NCBI GenBank assembly: GCA_024644435.1
Contig: JAHEKZ010000018.1
Coordinates: forward strand, 1-43,568
Length of the DNA stretch: 43,568 nucleotides
DNA from: Actinomycetes bacterium
Lineage (GTDB): Bacteria; Actinomycetota; Actinomycetes; JAHEKZ01
Direction of reading: 5' to 3'
Shown here: positions 18,366-26,123 of the stretch, piece after piece
Layout: the number at the start of each line of letters is the position of its first letter
How positions within the stretch are numbered: the first letter of the stretch is position 1
Program-made: the position numbers and the translations under genes
Notes under the pieces: generated by a model
Database searches by the model: none
What the model saw: only the letters and a program-made list of their open reading frames with translations
What the model was told of the DNA's origin: nothing

Positions 18366-18605
18366 TGCACGTCTCGTGCGCACGTGCCAGCGTCCGTCAT
18401 CGACGACGACTGCGCAAATGCAATTGATATGAAGTGCGTGTAGGGGTCGCGCAATCGCGCAGTTGCCGACAGAATGTGCGACGCAACGCTTGCGACACGA
18501 GCGTTGAAATGCATGCATGGTGCTGGCGTCACGACAGTGACGATGGGATCGTGCAACCAAAGCGTTCGGCGAAGGGGCCGGACACTGACGCGTCAGGAGG
18601 CACAG

Positions 18606-18890
18606 GTGGCTGCCAAGACCACCACGGCCAAGAAGGCAGCAAAGCGTTCCACTGCTGCTAAGCGGACGACGAAGAAGTCGACCAAGAAGGCCGCTGCAAA
18701 GCGCACGACAAAGAAGGCAACCGCCAAGCGCACCGCCAAGAAGGCACCGGCGAAGCGGACTGCCAAGAAGGCCACCAAGAAGAGCGCCGCAAAGCGGACT
18801 GCCAAGAAGGCGACCAGAAAGACCGCCAAGAAGGCACCCGCCAAGCGCACCGCCAAGAAGGCCACCAAGAGGACCGCGCGCAAGCGCTGA
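18606..18890 (+). CDS. Histone H1-like Lys/Ala/Arg/Thr-rich protein
   Basis: A 94-residue protein made almost wholly of repeats of the type AKRTAKKA and APAKRTAKKATKK, without acidic or aromatic residues. It resembles the basic C-terminal tail of actinobacterial HU proteins (HupB/HupS) and bacterial H1-like nucleoproteins, but no HU fold is attached. Such tails bind DNA non-specifically. GTG at 18606 has a perfect AGGAGG five bases upstream; an in-frame ATG at 18474 lacks a ribosome site and would add 44 unrelated residues. A 47-base perfect palindrome follows as terminator. The 240-base upstream gap contains three small inverted repeats and no gene. Confidence 0.85.
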   Translation: MAAKTTTAKKAAKRSTAAKRTTKKSTKKAAAKRTTKKATAKRTAKKAPAKRTAKKATKKSAAKRTAKKATRKTAKKAPAKRTAKKATKRTARKR

Positions 18891-18899
18891 TCCCCTCGC

Positions 18900-18946
18900 A
18901 ACGCTGAGGGCCCCGATACTCACTGAGTATCGGGGCCCTCAGCGTT
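18900..18946. terminator. Long perfect palindrome, bidirectional terminator
   Basis: Positions 18900-18922 and 18924-18946 are exact reverse complements (23 base pairs) around one central C, with a GGGCCCC-rich core and TT at the end of each strand. It lies between two convergent genes (stops at 18890 and 18957), the classic place for a shared terminator. Confidence 0.85.
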
Positions 18947-18956
18947 CTGCAGGACG

Positions 18957-19154
18957 TCAGTCGTCCACGTCGTCATTCCAGTCCGGGTCGGTCTCCCAAG
19001 CCTCGGTGCGGCGCTGGGCGTTCTCCAGAGCGGCCGCAGCCTCGCTCGCGCTGTCAAAGGGACCAAGGCGCTCAGTGTTAGCGCATCCCTCATCGGTTTC
19101 CACCCGGTCGTGCTCGAGGCACCACCAGTACCTCAAGGCGTCCCCTGCGGCCAT
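18957..19154 (-). CDS. Small SPOR-like conserved protein
   Basis: A 65-residue protein divergent from map. The sequence YWWCLEHDRVETDEGC, followed by ERLGPFDSASEAAAALENAQRR and a WDND-like tail, resembles short actinobacterial proteins annotated as SPOR-domain-like. Two cysteines, C17 and C26, may pair or bind metal. ATG at 19154 has AGGAGGAGG about six bases upstream. The same frame stays open further upstream through map on the opposite strand, but that extension is a shadow. Function is unknown. Confidence 0.75.
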   Translation of the reverse strand: MAAGDALRYWWCLEHDRVETDEGCANTERLGPFDSASEAAAALENAQRRTEAWETDPDWNDDVDD

Positions 19155-19178
19155 CACGCGCCTCCTCCTCGTGCCTCG

Positions 19179-19184
19179 TAGACT
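19179..19184 (+). promoter_or_regulatory. Minus-10 element for map
   Basis: TAGACT followed by nine bases to the ATG at 19194. Transcription would start within about three bases of the start codon, so map is leaderless or nearly so. Confidence 0.5.
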
Positions 19185-19193
19185 CTCTTCATC

Positions 19194-20042
19194 ATGTCTG
19201 TACTCACTCCTGGCCGGATCTCGCCCCGACGCACGGTGCCGGCCCACATCGCCCGCCCAGAGTACGTCGACCGCGCCGCACCCACTCCGTTCACCGGTGC
19301 CGAGGTCAAGGATGCCGAGACGATCGAGCGCATGCGCGCGGCCGGGCGACTGGCAGCCCAGGCGCTCGCAGAAGTCGCGCACCACATCGCCCCGGGCGTC
19401 ACCACCGACGAGCTCGACCGAGTGGGACACGAGTTCCTGTGCGACCACGGCGCCTATCCCTCGACGCTCGGGTACAAGGGCTTTCCGAAGTCGCTCTGCA
19501 CCTCGATCAACGAGGTCATCTGTCACGGAATCCCCGACAGCACCGAGTTGGCTGACGGTGACATCGTCAACATCGATATCACGGCCTTCCTCGACGGAGT
19601 CCATGGCGACACCGATGCGACGTATCTGGTCGGTGACGTCGACGAGAGCTCTCGTCTCCTCGTCGAGCGCACCGAGGCAGCCATGATGCGGGGAATCAAG
19701 GCTGTAGCACCGGGTCGGCCGGTCAGCGTGATCGGCCGCGTCATCGAGGCGTATGCCCGACGGTTCGGCTACGGCGTCGTCCGTGACTTCACCGGCCACG
19801 GAATCGGCACCGCGTTTCATTCGGGTCTGGTGATCCCCCACTTCGACGAGCCGGGCTTTGACACCACGATCGAGGTAGGCATGACCTTCACCATCGAGCC
19901 CATGCTGACAATGGGGTCGATCGACTATGAGATCTGGGATGACCAGTGGACGGTCGTCACCACAGACCGCCAACGGACTGCCCAGTTCGAGCACACCCTC
20001 CTCGTCACCGACTCAGGCGCGGAGATTCTTACCCTCCCCTGA
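19194..20042 (+). CDS. map: Type I methionine aminopeptidase
   Basis: A 282-residue enzyme that removes the N-terminal methionine from new proteins. All five metal ligands are visible with E. coli-like spacing: D128, D139, H202, E235 and E266. The first 40 residues are an extension with a proline-rich linker ([12 protein letters not shown]), as in type Ic enzymes such as M. tuberculosis MapB; this segment is thought to dock at the ribosome. ATG at 19194 sits just after a minus-10 TAGACT. The downstream 161 bases hold no gene or clear terminator. Confidence 0.95.
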   Translation: MSVLTPGRISPRRTVPAHIARPEYVDRAAPTPFTGAEVKDAETIERMRAAGRLAAQALAEVAHHIAPGVTTDELDRVGHEFLCDHGAYPSTLGYKGFPKSLCTSINEVICHGIPDSTELADGDIVNIDITAFLDGVHGDTDATYLVGDVDESSRLLVERTEAAMMRGIKAVAPGRPVSVIGRVIEAYARRFGYGVVRDFTGHGIGTAFHSGLVIPHFDEPGFDTTIEVGMTFTIEPMLTMGSIDYEIWDDQWTVVTTDRQRTAQFEHTLLVTDSGAEILTLP

Positions 20043-20203
20043 CGACCCTCCTTGTCATCCGAGCATTTCCGGCCTTCGGGAGCCTGATGTGGGGGCAGAA
20101 GTGCCGATTCTGCTCCGATCACGGAGAGTGATGACAGCGAGTTGGACAAGATCTTTGGCCCTTTGGGGTTAGGACGCGGACCCGATCGTCCGATACCGCC
20201 TCC

Positions 20204-21523
20204 ATGCGTACACGTAAGCCTGCGGCCTCCTCGGGCCCATCCTGTCAACGCTGCACCGCCGTGCTCTTTGCCGGTCTCAACCGATGCGGCATGTGCGGGT
20301 GGCCATCAGGAGTCGGCTATCCACCAGCTGACGGAGAGCTCGAGAACGCGGCTCAGGCCGAGACAGACACCGACTCCAACGCCGGCCCGGCGGAGCCTGA
20401 CCACGTCGGCGTCCAGCTCGATGCCTTGGCTGGAATGGTTGCGCGCCAGGGCCAACCCCTGACGACGGAGACAACGGACGCAACAACTACGGACACCCCC
20501 GCTGCTGAGCCCGAAATCGCCGAACCAGACCCCGCTGACGAGGCCGGGACGGCGGAGAGCGACGTCGACGCCGTCACTGAGACCATTCACGACGAGCCGA
20601 AGGAGTCGCCCGACGCGAACGATGATGTCGACCCTCTGACCGCTCCCCTTGCCGAACTGACGGCTGATGCTGCAGACGTAGCTGAGACCCGCGAACCCGC
20701 GGTGGACATCGAACCCGTCGAGCCCGTCGACACAGCGCCGGCCGAAGCCGACCTGTCGATCGACACGGACGAAACCGCCACCGACAACACGCTGGACCGA
20801 GCAGAGCCCGAGCACAGCATCAGCGAATCGTTTGCAGGGCCGGCGGCTACCACCGCCGGCCGCACGGCGGCGATCCTGCGGCCCGCACAGCTGCTGATCA
20901 TCGGAACGGCAGTACTCAATCTTGTGCTTGTCGGACTCGGATCCGTTGTCGGATCCCCGTCCGGAGGCACCGCCTTCGCCGTCCTGGGCCTGGCGCTGAT
21001 CACCCTCGCCACATGGACCGGCGCCGCCGTCACGTTCCTGCACTGGGTCTCACGTGCCCATACGCACGTTGCCACGGCAGCAGCGTCACGTCAGCGTCAC
21101 GGTTCTTCGATGTCGTTGCTCGGATGGTTCATCCCGATTGCTGGGTTCGTGATCGGGTACCGGGTTCTGCAAGATCTGTGGACCGGAAGCGACCCCTCCA
21201 CCAGGGAGGATGCTGACGCCGCTCCTGCCAAGGTCCGGATGATCGACGCGTGGCTGCTCGGCATCGTGACAGCTGCCCTGTTCGGGTACGCCATGCCGCT
21301 CGCCCTCGGCGAGTCGGCGATCTGGGGTGCGCTCAGCGCTCTTGGCCTGCTTGCTGCCGCCCTCAGCCTGGTCTCGGTCATGAGCACCATCAGCTCGTGG
21401 CAGGCCACAACCGACACCATTGCGTCGTCGAATGCGACGGCCGACGAGACGACGTATGCCCCGACCGAGGCGGCGGCAGAGCCAGCCCCTGCACCCGAGC
21501 CGGTCTCCGTCTCTGCCGAGTAG
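20204..21523 (+). CDS. Zinc-ribbon, acidic-linker DUF4328 membrane protein
   Basis: A 439-residue protein of three parts. Residues 14-31 hold a CxxC-x10-CxxC zinc-ribbon (C14, C17, C28, C31). Residues about 45-225 are a low-complexity linker rich in Asp, Glu, Ala and Thr, almost without basic residues. Residues about 226-415 form a membrane domain with four or so hydrophobic segments. That region contains FLHWVSRAHTH, LLGWFIPIAGFVIGYRVLQDLW and a later helix pair, the pattern of DUF4328. A second acidic tail ends the protein. ATG at 20204 is used; ribosome site weak. Function unknown. The acidic linker is unlike anything in neighbouring proteins and might be intrinsically disordered. Confidence 0.85.
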   Translation: MRTRKPAASSGPSCQRCTAVLFAGLNRCGMCGWPSGVGYPPADGELENAAQAETDTDSNAGPAEPDHVGVQLDALAGMVARQGQPLTTETTDATTTDTPAAEPEIAEPDPADEAGTAESDVDAVTETIHDEPKESPDANDDVDPLTAPLAELTADAADVAETREPAVDIEPVEPVDTAPAEADLSIDTDETATDNTLDRAEPEHSISESFAGPAATTAGRTAAILRPAQLLIIGTAVLNLVLVGLGSVVGSPSGGTAFAVLGLALITLATWTGAAVTFLHWVSRAHTHVATAAASRQRHGSSMSLLGWFIPIAGFVIGYRVLQDLWTGSDPSTREDADAAPAKVRMIDAWLLGIVTAALFGYAMPLALGESAIWGALSALGLLAAALSLVSVMSTISSWQATTDTIASSNATADETTYAPTEAAAEPAPAPEPVSVSAE

Positions 21524-21670
21524 AACCAGTCTCCAGGTCCTGACACTGCGGTATTGGATCCGATCCGTCACCGCCCTCTCCCGACGCAGCCACACCTAAC
21601 GCCTGCTTGTCGTCGCATGGCAAACCCGCGTCATCAGGGCGACGATGGTGGTGATCACGCTCTCAGCGTT

Positions 21671-21676
21671 TACAGT
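21671..21676 (+). promoter_or_regulatory. Leaderless minus-10 element before the 66-aa gene
   Basis: TACAGT, six bases (ggggtg), then ATG at 21683. Identical hexamer and spacing to nadE. It sets the start inside a longer open frame. The rest of the 159-base gap after 21523 shows nothing. Confidence 0.6.
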
Positions 21677-21682
21677 GGGGTG

Positions 21683-21883
21683 ATGGAAACACAACGAACG
21701 GCCGCCTCATCCTCAGAAGACCAAGCCCTGCGCGACTGGCAGGCAGCAACCGAGCAGGTCAGCACCCACGCCGCGAAGCTGGCAGCCAAGCAGGTCGACG
21801 ACTCCACCTTCGAAGAGCTGCGCCGCCTGCGTGCCGCCGAGCGCGAAGCGTGGCAGCGTTGTCGCCCGCACTGGTCTGAGTGA
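21683..21883 (+). CDS. Small helical protein of unknown function
   Basis: A 66-residue protein, predicted largely helical, with the stretch LRDWQAATEQVSTHAAKLAA followed by FEELRRLRAAEREAWQRCRP. I recognise no family. Evidence for a gene is the leaderless promoter exactly six bases before ATG, uniform high-GC third positions, and a strong terminator 30 bases after the stop. The larger frame upstream to 21554 lacks these signals. Confidence 0.7.
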   Translation: METQRTAASSSEDQALRDWQAATEQVSTHAAKLAAKQVDDSTFEELRRLRAAEREAWQRCRPHWSE

Positions 21884-21913
21884 AGGACCACATCTGACGT
21901 AGGACGATCGGAC

Positions 21914-21949
21914 GCCCCCGACTGTGATCTCGCCATCACGGTCGGGGGC
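21914..21949. terminator. Hairpin terminator between convergent genes
   Basis: GCCCCCGAC at 21914 pairs with GTCGGGGGC ending at 21949; the stem extends inward by six more pairs (one G-U) to a six-base loop, followed by TT on the plus strand. It separates the 66-aa gene from the acyltransferase gene ending at 21966. Confidence 0.8.
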
Positions 21950-21965
21950 TTCTGCCGTTCTGGGG

Positions 21966-23345
21966 CTAGGGCGAAGGAGTTGGCCTGTGAGCCGGCGTCG
22001 GTCTCGCAGACGCCGACCGTCGCATGAGCCCGTACCCGGCCACCAGGAGTAGCGCCGATGGCAACGCGGACATGGGGATGACCACAAGAGTGGCCGTCCG
22101 TAGGGACAGAACCCCTGCGAAGCCAGCTACCGAGAAGCCCAGGATGCCGAGGAGTGCGAGCGCGGCCCCGGCCGCGACGCTGATGTCGCGGCGCTTTCGC
22201 CGGAGCGCGACTTCGGGGATCTGCCATGGGGCTGGGCGCTCGAATCGTCGCAACAACATGACGACGCCCAGAAGCACCGCGCCCATGAGTACCAGGAGAG
22301 GCACGCGTAGGAGCCACCACGTGGTGGAGCCGATCGTTGGAAAGAGCGGGGCACCGACCAGAACGAGCACGCCGGTGACCGCAACGATCACCGTGAAGTG
22401 CCAAAGGAAGCTCGTCATCGGAACGCCATTAGCCGCAACTGTGGCCCGCCACACCGACTCGCGTCGCAGGAGGGCCTTCGCCGGCACCCGTAGGAGGAGT
22501 GCCAGCCCCATCAGCCAGAAGGAGAGGCTGAGCAGCGCAAGAGATGGCGGAGTCATGTTCGAGACCGACTCACCGGGAAGTGTCACCATCGACACCGGGT
22601 ACGGTCCCCACACCACGAGTATCACCGTCAGCGCCAGACCGCCTATGGCAGCAGCCGCGACAGATCGTCGGTTGTCGAGCAGGGGAATCCCGTCCGAGTA
22701 GAAGAACCCGCACTGATGGACGGCGAGCCAGACGAAGGCGAAGTTGAGGTAGCCAATGATGACTGGCGCACCGACTCCAAGCCTCAGCACATCGACGCTG
22801 ACCGTTCCGAGCACCAGGAACGCTAGGACCCACCATCCCCAACGGCGATGCAACGCGAACATCGGGGGGGCAAGAGCGACGACGGCCAGGTAGATCCCAA
22901 TGAACCAGAGCGGTTGAGCAATCACTCGCAGCACCATGACGGCCGTCAGATTCAGGTGTCCGCTGGCTTCGACGACAACCCCCACGACCAGGCCGGTCAC
23001 GATGAAGGCGAAAGTCGGCCGAAGCAAGCGCTCAGCGCGGGAGACCATGAAGTCCGCGTAGGTGCCACCACGACGCTGGTATGACATCCACGCGACCGCG
23101 TTCGAGAAGCCACCGACAGCGAAGAAGACCGGCATGACCTGGAGAAACCAGGTGAGCCACTGCGCCCAGGTGATGACGGTCAGCGAGTTGGTCACCTCGA
23201 CGGCGCCATCGGGATCGACCTGCACTCCCACCATGAAGAAGTGCCCCAGCATGACGACGCCGAGCGCGATCACTCGCAGCAGGTCGACGTACCGGTCCCG
23301 GTCGACCGGTGTCGCTGCGGCAAGGTCTCGAGCGGAGTAGGCCAT
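21966..23345 (-). CDS. Acyltransferase-3 family membrane protein
   Basis: A 459-residue integral membrane protein with about ten hydrophobic segments. The N-terminus RDRYVDLLRVIALGVVMLGHF carries the arginine and histidine typical of acyltransferase-3 proteins, and FAVGGFSNAVAW and SRAERLLRP follow. These enzymes move acyl groups onto sugars, lipids or antibiotics at the membrane. Here there is no sugar-nucleotide or cell-wall gene beside it to suggest a substrate. The C-terminal 15 residues are a proline/threonine tail. ATG at 23345. It is preceded, nine bases away, by the small membrane protein gene on the same strand. Confidence 0.88.
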   Translation of the reverse strand: MAYSARDLAAATPVDRDRYVDLLRVIALGVVMLGHFFMVGVQVDPDGAVEVTNSLTVITWAQWLTWFLQVMPVFFAVGGFSNAVAWMSYQRRGGTYADFMVSRAERLLRPTFAFIVTGLVVGVVVEASGHLNLTAVMVLRVIAQPLWFIGIYLAVVALAPPMFALHRRWGWWVLAFLVLGTVSVDVLRLGVGAPVIIGYLNFAFVWLAVHQCGFFYSDGIPLLDNRRSVAAAAIGGLALTVILVVWGPYPVSMVTLPGESVSNMTPPSLALLSLSFWLMGLALLLRVPAKALLRRESVWRATVAANGVPMTSFLWHFTVIVAVTGVLVLVGAPLFPTIGSTTWWLLRVPLLVLMGAVLLGVVMLLRRFERPAPWQIPEVALRRKRRDISVAAGAALALLGILGFSVAGFAGVLSLRTATLVVIPMSALPSALLLVAGYGLMRRSASARPTPAHRPTPSP

Positions 23346-23354
23346 GGGCGCGTC

Positions 23355-23729
23355 CTAGGGAGACTCGAGCATCAACAGGGAGCCCCGTACTTCACGACCG
23401 CCCGATAGTGCTTTGCCGTCATAGAACTCGCACGACACGCTGAGCGAGAGAAGCAGTCCGACGGCGAGAAAGGCACAGTAGATCGCTGAGGCCACAGCGG
23501 CAACGACCCAGCCCAGCCTTCCCGCGGTTGTGACTGCTCGACGACGTCCCCAGATCGATGCGCCAAACGCACCTGCAGCCATCAGTGTTGGCGGTCCGAA
23601 CACGAGCCAGATGAGGGCGGCGTTGCACCCAAAGAAGACCTGGTAGGTGGCGGCGCTGTAACCGATGCCCAGTGAGGCGCAGACAGTCCACACGACCGCC
23701 GGCCAGATCCATCGCCGCCGGCTCTTCAT
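23355..23729 (-). CDS. Small four-helix membrane protein
   Basis: A 124-residue hydrophobic protein, starting MKSRRRWIWPAVVW, with about three to four transmembrane segments and a short extracytoplasmic tail. ATG at 23729 is chosen because a TACTCT minus-10 lies seven bases upstream; the longer open frame to 23924 runs into rnpB and is not coding. It lies nine bases upstream of the acyltransferase gene and may be co-transcribed. I recognise no family, so no function is offered. Confidence 0.7.
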   Translation of the reverse strand: MKSRRRWIWPAVVWTVCASLGIGYSAATYQVFFGCNAALIWLVFGPPTLMAAGAFGASIWGRRRAVTTAGRLGWVVAAVASAIYCAFLAVGLLLSLSVSCEFYDGKALSGGREVRGSLLMLESP

Positions 23730-23736
23730 GTCGAGG

Positions 23737-23742
23737 AGAGTA
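23737..23742 (-). promoter_or_regulatory. Leaderless minus-10 element for the small membrane protein
   Basis: On the minus strand TACTCT is followed by seven bases and ATG at 23729. It sits just beyond the 3' end of rnpB on the same strand. Confidence 0.5.
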
Positions 23743-23760
23743 CGGGCCGTCGCGCGAGCT

Positions 23761-24166
23761 AGGCGAGCGAGTTGGCCTGTAAGCCGGGTTCTGTCCGTGC
23801 ACCTTGCAGCGCACGGGGCGACCATCCATCTGGGACCGCCGTTGCCGACGACCTCATGCGGTCTACCCGCAGACTCGGACGGGCCGTCCTCAAACGCCTG
23901 CGCAGCGCCAGTCGAGACTGACACCTCTTGACCTTGCTCTAGGTGGGGTTTGCCTAGCCGCCGCAGTCACCTGCAGCGCTGGTGGTCTCTTACACCGCCG
24001 TTTCACCCTTACCGTCCGGCGAACCGGACGGCGGTCTGTTTTCTGTGGCACTGTCCCGCGGGTTGCCCCGGGTGGGCGTTACCCACCACCTTGCCCTCTA
24101 GAGCCCGGACTTTCCTCGACCGGTGGTTACCCACCCGCCGCGGTCGCCCGGCCAACTCGCTCGCCT
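23761..24166 (-). ncRNA. rnpB: RNase P RNA (bacterial type A)
   Basis: The catalytic RNA of ribonuclease P, which trims the 5' ends of tRNAs. The ends (24151-24166 and 23761-23776) are perfectly complementary over sixteen bases and form helix P1. Near the 5' end the minus strand reads GAGGAAAGTCCGGGCTC, the universal CR-I element, and near the 3' end the conserved AGAACCCGGCTTACAGGCC. Internal GTGAAACGGCGGTGTAAGAG is the conserved P10-P12 region. Two false protein frames run across this gene on both strands. Confidence 0.96.
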
Positions 24167-24170
24167 GCCC

Positions 24171-24176
24171 AGGGTA
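24171..24176 (-). promoter_or_regulatory. Minus-10 element for rnpB
   Basis: On the minus strand TACCCT ends five bases before the first P1 nucleotide at 24166, giving a transcription start close to 24164-24166. Confidence 0.5.
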
Positions 24177-24206
24177 CGCCGTCGCGCATCCAGACTTCTG
24201 GCTGCC

Positions 24207-24212
24207 TAGAGT
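24207..24212 (+). promoter_or_regulatory. Minus-10 element for yaaA, probably leaderless
   Basis: TAGAGT, then eight bases, then GTG at 24221. It selects the yaaA start and shows that the longer open frame over rnpB is not translated. Confidence 0.5.
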
Positions 24213-24220
24213 GTGCCCTC

Positions 24221-25006
24221 GTGCTCATCCTCTTGCCGCCCTCCGAGGGCAAGTCGCCCACCGACGGCGGACGACCGTTCGACATCGACACGTTGTCGCT
24301 CCCCGGACTCGCCCCAACCCGCCGCCGAGTACTTGCCAGCCTCATCAAGCTCAGCAACGGGCGCGAGTCGCGTGCCAGGGAAGTTCTCGGGCTGTCGGTG
24401 CGCCAAGGAGATGAACTCGCTCGCAACCGCGCTCTAGCCGAAGCGCAGGCTCTGCCGGCGGCGGATGTCTACAGCGGCGTGCTGTACGCCGCGCTCGACT
24501 ATCACTCGCTACCCGCTGCGGCCCGCAGGCGGATCGACCAACGGGCCTTGGTGTTCTCTGCCCTTTGGGGAGCAGCACGCCTCAATGACGTAATCCCCGC
24601 GTACCGACTCTCAGGGGATGTCACACTCCCTCGCCTCGGTCCGGTTGCTGCGCTCTGGCGTAAGCCTCTGGCGACCGCCATCCCCGAAGCCGCCGGCTCG
24701 GGAGTCGTCCTCGATCTCAGGTCGGGCACCTACGCCAAGATGTGGACGCCGGAGGCCGAGCTCGCCGAGCGCACCGTCGTGGCACGGATCCTGCAGACTC
24801 GGCCGGACGGATCCCGCGCGGTCGTCAGTCATCACAACAAAGCCACCAAGGGCCGGCTGGTCCGCGCGCTGGCGCAGAGCGGGACGACCCCCCGGACGGC
24901 AGAGTCGCTGGCCGCTCTCATCGAGGCGCAGGGTGTCGTCGCTGAGCTAGGCCCACGACGTCAGGGCAAGCCCTGGAACCTCGACGTGGTGGTCGACGAG
25001 CTCTGA
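24221..25006 (+). CDS. yaaA: YaaA/DUF328 family protein (peroxide-stress type)
   Basis: A 261-residue member of the YaaA (DUF328/UPF0246) family. In E. coli YaaA lowers intracellular free iron during peroxide stress and binds DNA through a helix-hairpin-helix-like motif. Family signatures here are the N-terminal LILLPPSEGKSP, then LVFSALWGAARLNDVIPAYRLS, LRSGTYAKMW and SHHNKATKGRLVRAL. GTG at 24221 is placed directly at the conserved N-terminus. It is convergent with the RNase H/phosphatase gene with only four bases between stops. The iron/peroxide role is from family knowledge only. Confidence 0.9.
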   Translation: MLILLPPSEGKSPTDGGRPFDIDTLSLPGLAPTRRRVLASLIKLSNGRESRAREVLGLSVRQGDELARNRALAEAQALPAADVYSGVLYAALDYHSLPAAARRRIDQRALVFSALWGAARLNDVIPAYRLSGDVTLPRLGPVAALWRKPLATAIPEAAGSGVVLDLRSGTYAKMWTPEAELAERTVVARILQTRPDGSRAVVSHHNKATKGRLVRALAQSGTTPRTAESLAALIEAQGVVAELGPRRQGKPWNLDVVVDEL

Positions 25007-25010
25007 TGCG

Positions 25011-26120
25011 TCAGCCGAGGTGTGGCGTCTCGTTGACGCCCTTGACCGAGACATTGCCGTCGCCGAACCAGGCAATCGTCGACAGCGAAGCCGGGCGTAT
25101 CTCGAGTCGGTAGTAGGTCTGCATCGGCGCGTCCAGCGCCAGGCGGAGCAGTGTCTTGAGGGGTGTGACGTGTGTGACGACGACCAGGGTGGACCCCTCA
25201 TACCCCTCGATGATGCGGTCGCGGGCAGCACGAACACGCTTCTCGACCTCGTCGAACGACTCACCGTCCGGAGGCGCTACAGCTGTTGAGGCCAGCCATC
25301 GTGCCAGTGCCTCGCCGTCCTGGGTCTGGACCTCGTCGAAGGTCATTCCGTCCCACGCGCCGAAAGCGCACTCGCGGATGTCGTCCTCAACGACAACCTC
25401 GACGCCAAGGTGCTCCGCGACGATCTCTGCGGTCTGCCGCGTACGCATCATCGGCGAGGTGATGATGAGATCGGCACCCCCGGACGCGGCCAGGTGCCGA
25501 CCAGCGCTGTGCGCCTGCTCCACACCGACAGCGTTCAGGGGCGGGTCGTCCCCACCCCATCCGCTGAAGCGCCGTTCTGCGGTGTGCCGGGTCTCGCCAT
25601 GTCGCAGCAGCGACGTCGTAGTCACTACCGGGTGCGCCGCCGACCAGCCAACGAGCACATTCGGCCGTTCCCCCGCCGTCTGGGGCTGGCGGCCGACCAC
25701 CCGGTCGCCGCTGGGATGGCCGTCGAGCGCTTCGTTGACGAGTCGGTCGGCGTGACCGTTCTGGGCCCGAGGGACCCACGTGTACTTCACAGACTCAGCG
25801 GGAAACGCGTCGCGAGCCTGGATAGCTCTCGTTCGCATGTCCTCGTGCTTGATCTTCCAGCGCCCACTCATCTGCTCGACAACCAACTTGGAGTCGAGCC
25901 TGGCCTCTACCGTTGCGGTCGCATCGATATCGGCTGCCGCTCTGAGACCCGCGACCAGTCCGTCGTACTCAGCGACGTTGTTGGTCGCCACCCCGATCGC
26001 GCGGCCCTCTTCGAACAGCACCGCCCCCGTGTCGGCGTCCTTCACCACCGTGCCGTAGGCGGCTGGACCAGGGTTCCCGCGGGAACCCCCATCGGCCTCG
26101 ATGACCAAGCGACGCGCCAC
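25011..26120 (-). CDS. Bifunctional RNase HI / histidine phosphatase (CobC-like)
   Basis: A 369-residue fusion. The N-terminal RNase HI domain has the metal-binding acids D10 (IEADGGSRGNPGPA), E51, D76 and D125, and degrades RNA in RNA-DNA hybrids. A linker follows near residues 135-165. The C-terminal phosphoglycerate-mutase-like domain begins LLRHGETRHT (R173, H174, E176), with the catalytic histidine at 174; it matches alpha-ribazole phosphatase-type enzymes. The same fusion is known from M. tuberculosis Rv2228c, where both activities were reported. ATG at 26120. It lies three bases downstream of the zinc-ribbon gene, giving the order nif3 - zinc ribbon - RNase H/phosphatase in one operon. 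Confidence 0.95.
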   Translation of the reverse strand: MARRLVIEADGGSRGNPGPAAYGTVVKDADTGAVLFEEGRAIGVATNNVAEYDGLVAGLRAAADIDATATVEARLDSKLVVEQMSGRWKIKHEDMRTRAIQARDAFPAESVKYTWVPRAQNGHADRLVNEALDGHPSGDRVVGRQPQTAGERPNVLVGWSAAHPVVTTTSLLRHGETRHTAERRFSGWGGDDPPLNAVGVEQAHSAGRHLAASGGADLIITSPMMRTRQTAEIVAEHLGVEVVVEDDIRECAFGAWDGMTFDEVQTQDGEALARWLASTAVAPPDGESFDEVEKRVRAARDRIIEGYEGSTLVVVTHVTPLKTLLRLALDAPMQTYYRLEIRPASLSTIAWFGDGNVSVKGVNETPHLG

Positions 26121-26123
26121 TGC

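Noticed and set aside
18593-18901. Hydrophobic repetitive frame opposite the H1-like gene
   Set aside because: It is the mirror of Lys/Ala codons; the plus strand has the ribosome site and terminator.
23730-23924. Upstream extension of the small membrane protein frame
   Set aside because: It overlaps the 3' end of rnpB; the start at 23729 has a leaderless promoter.
23804-24220. Upstream extension of the yaaA frame by about 139 codons
   Set aside because: It is the antisense of rnpB. The yaaA start at 24221 fits both homology and the promoter.
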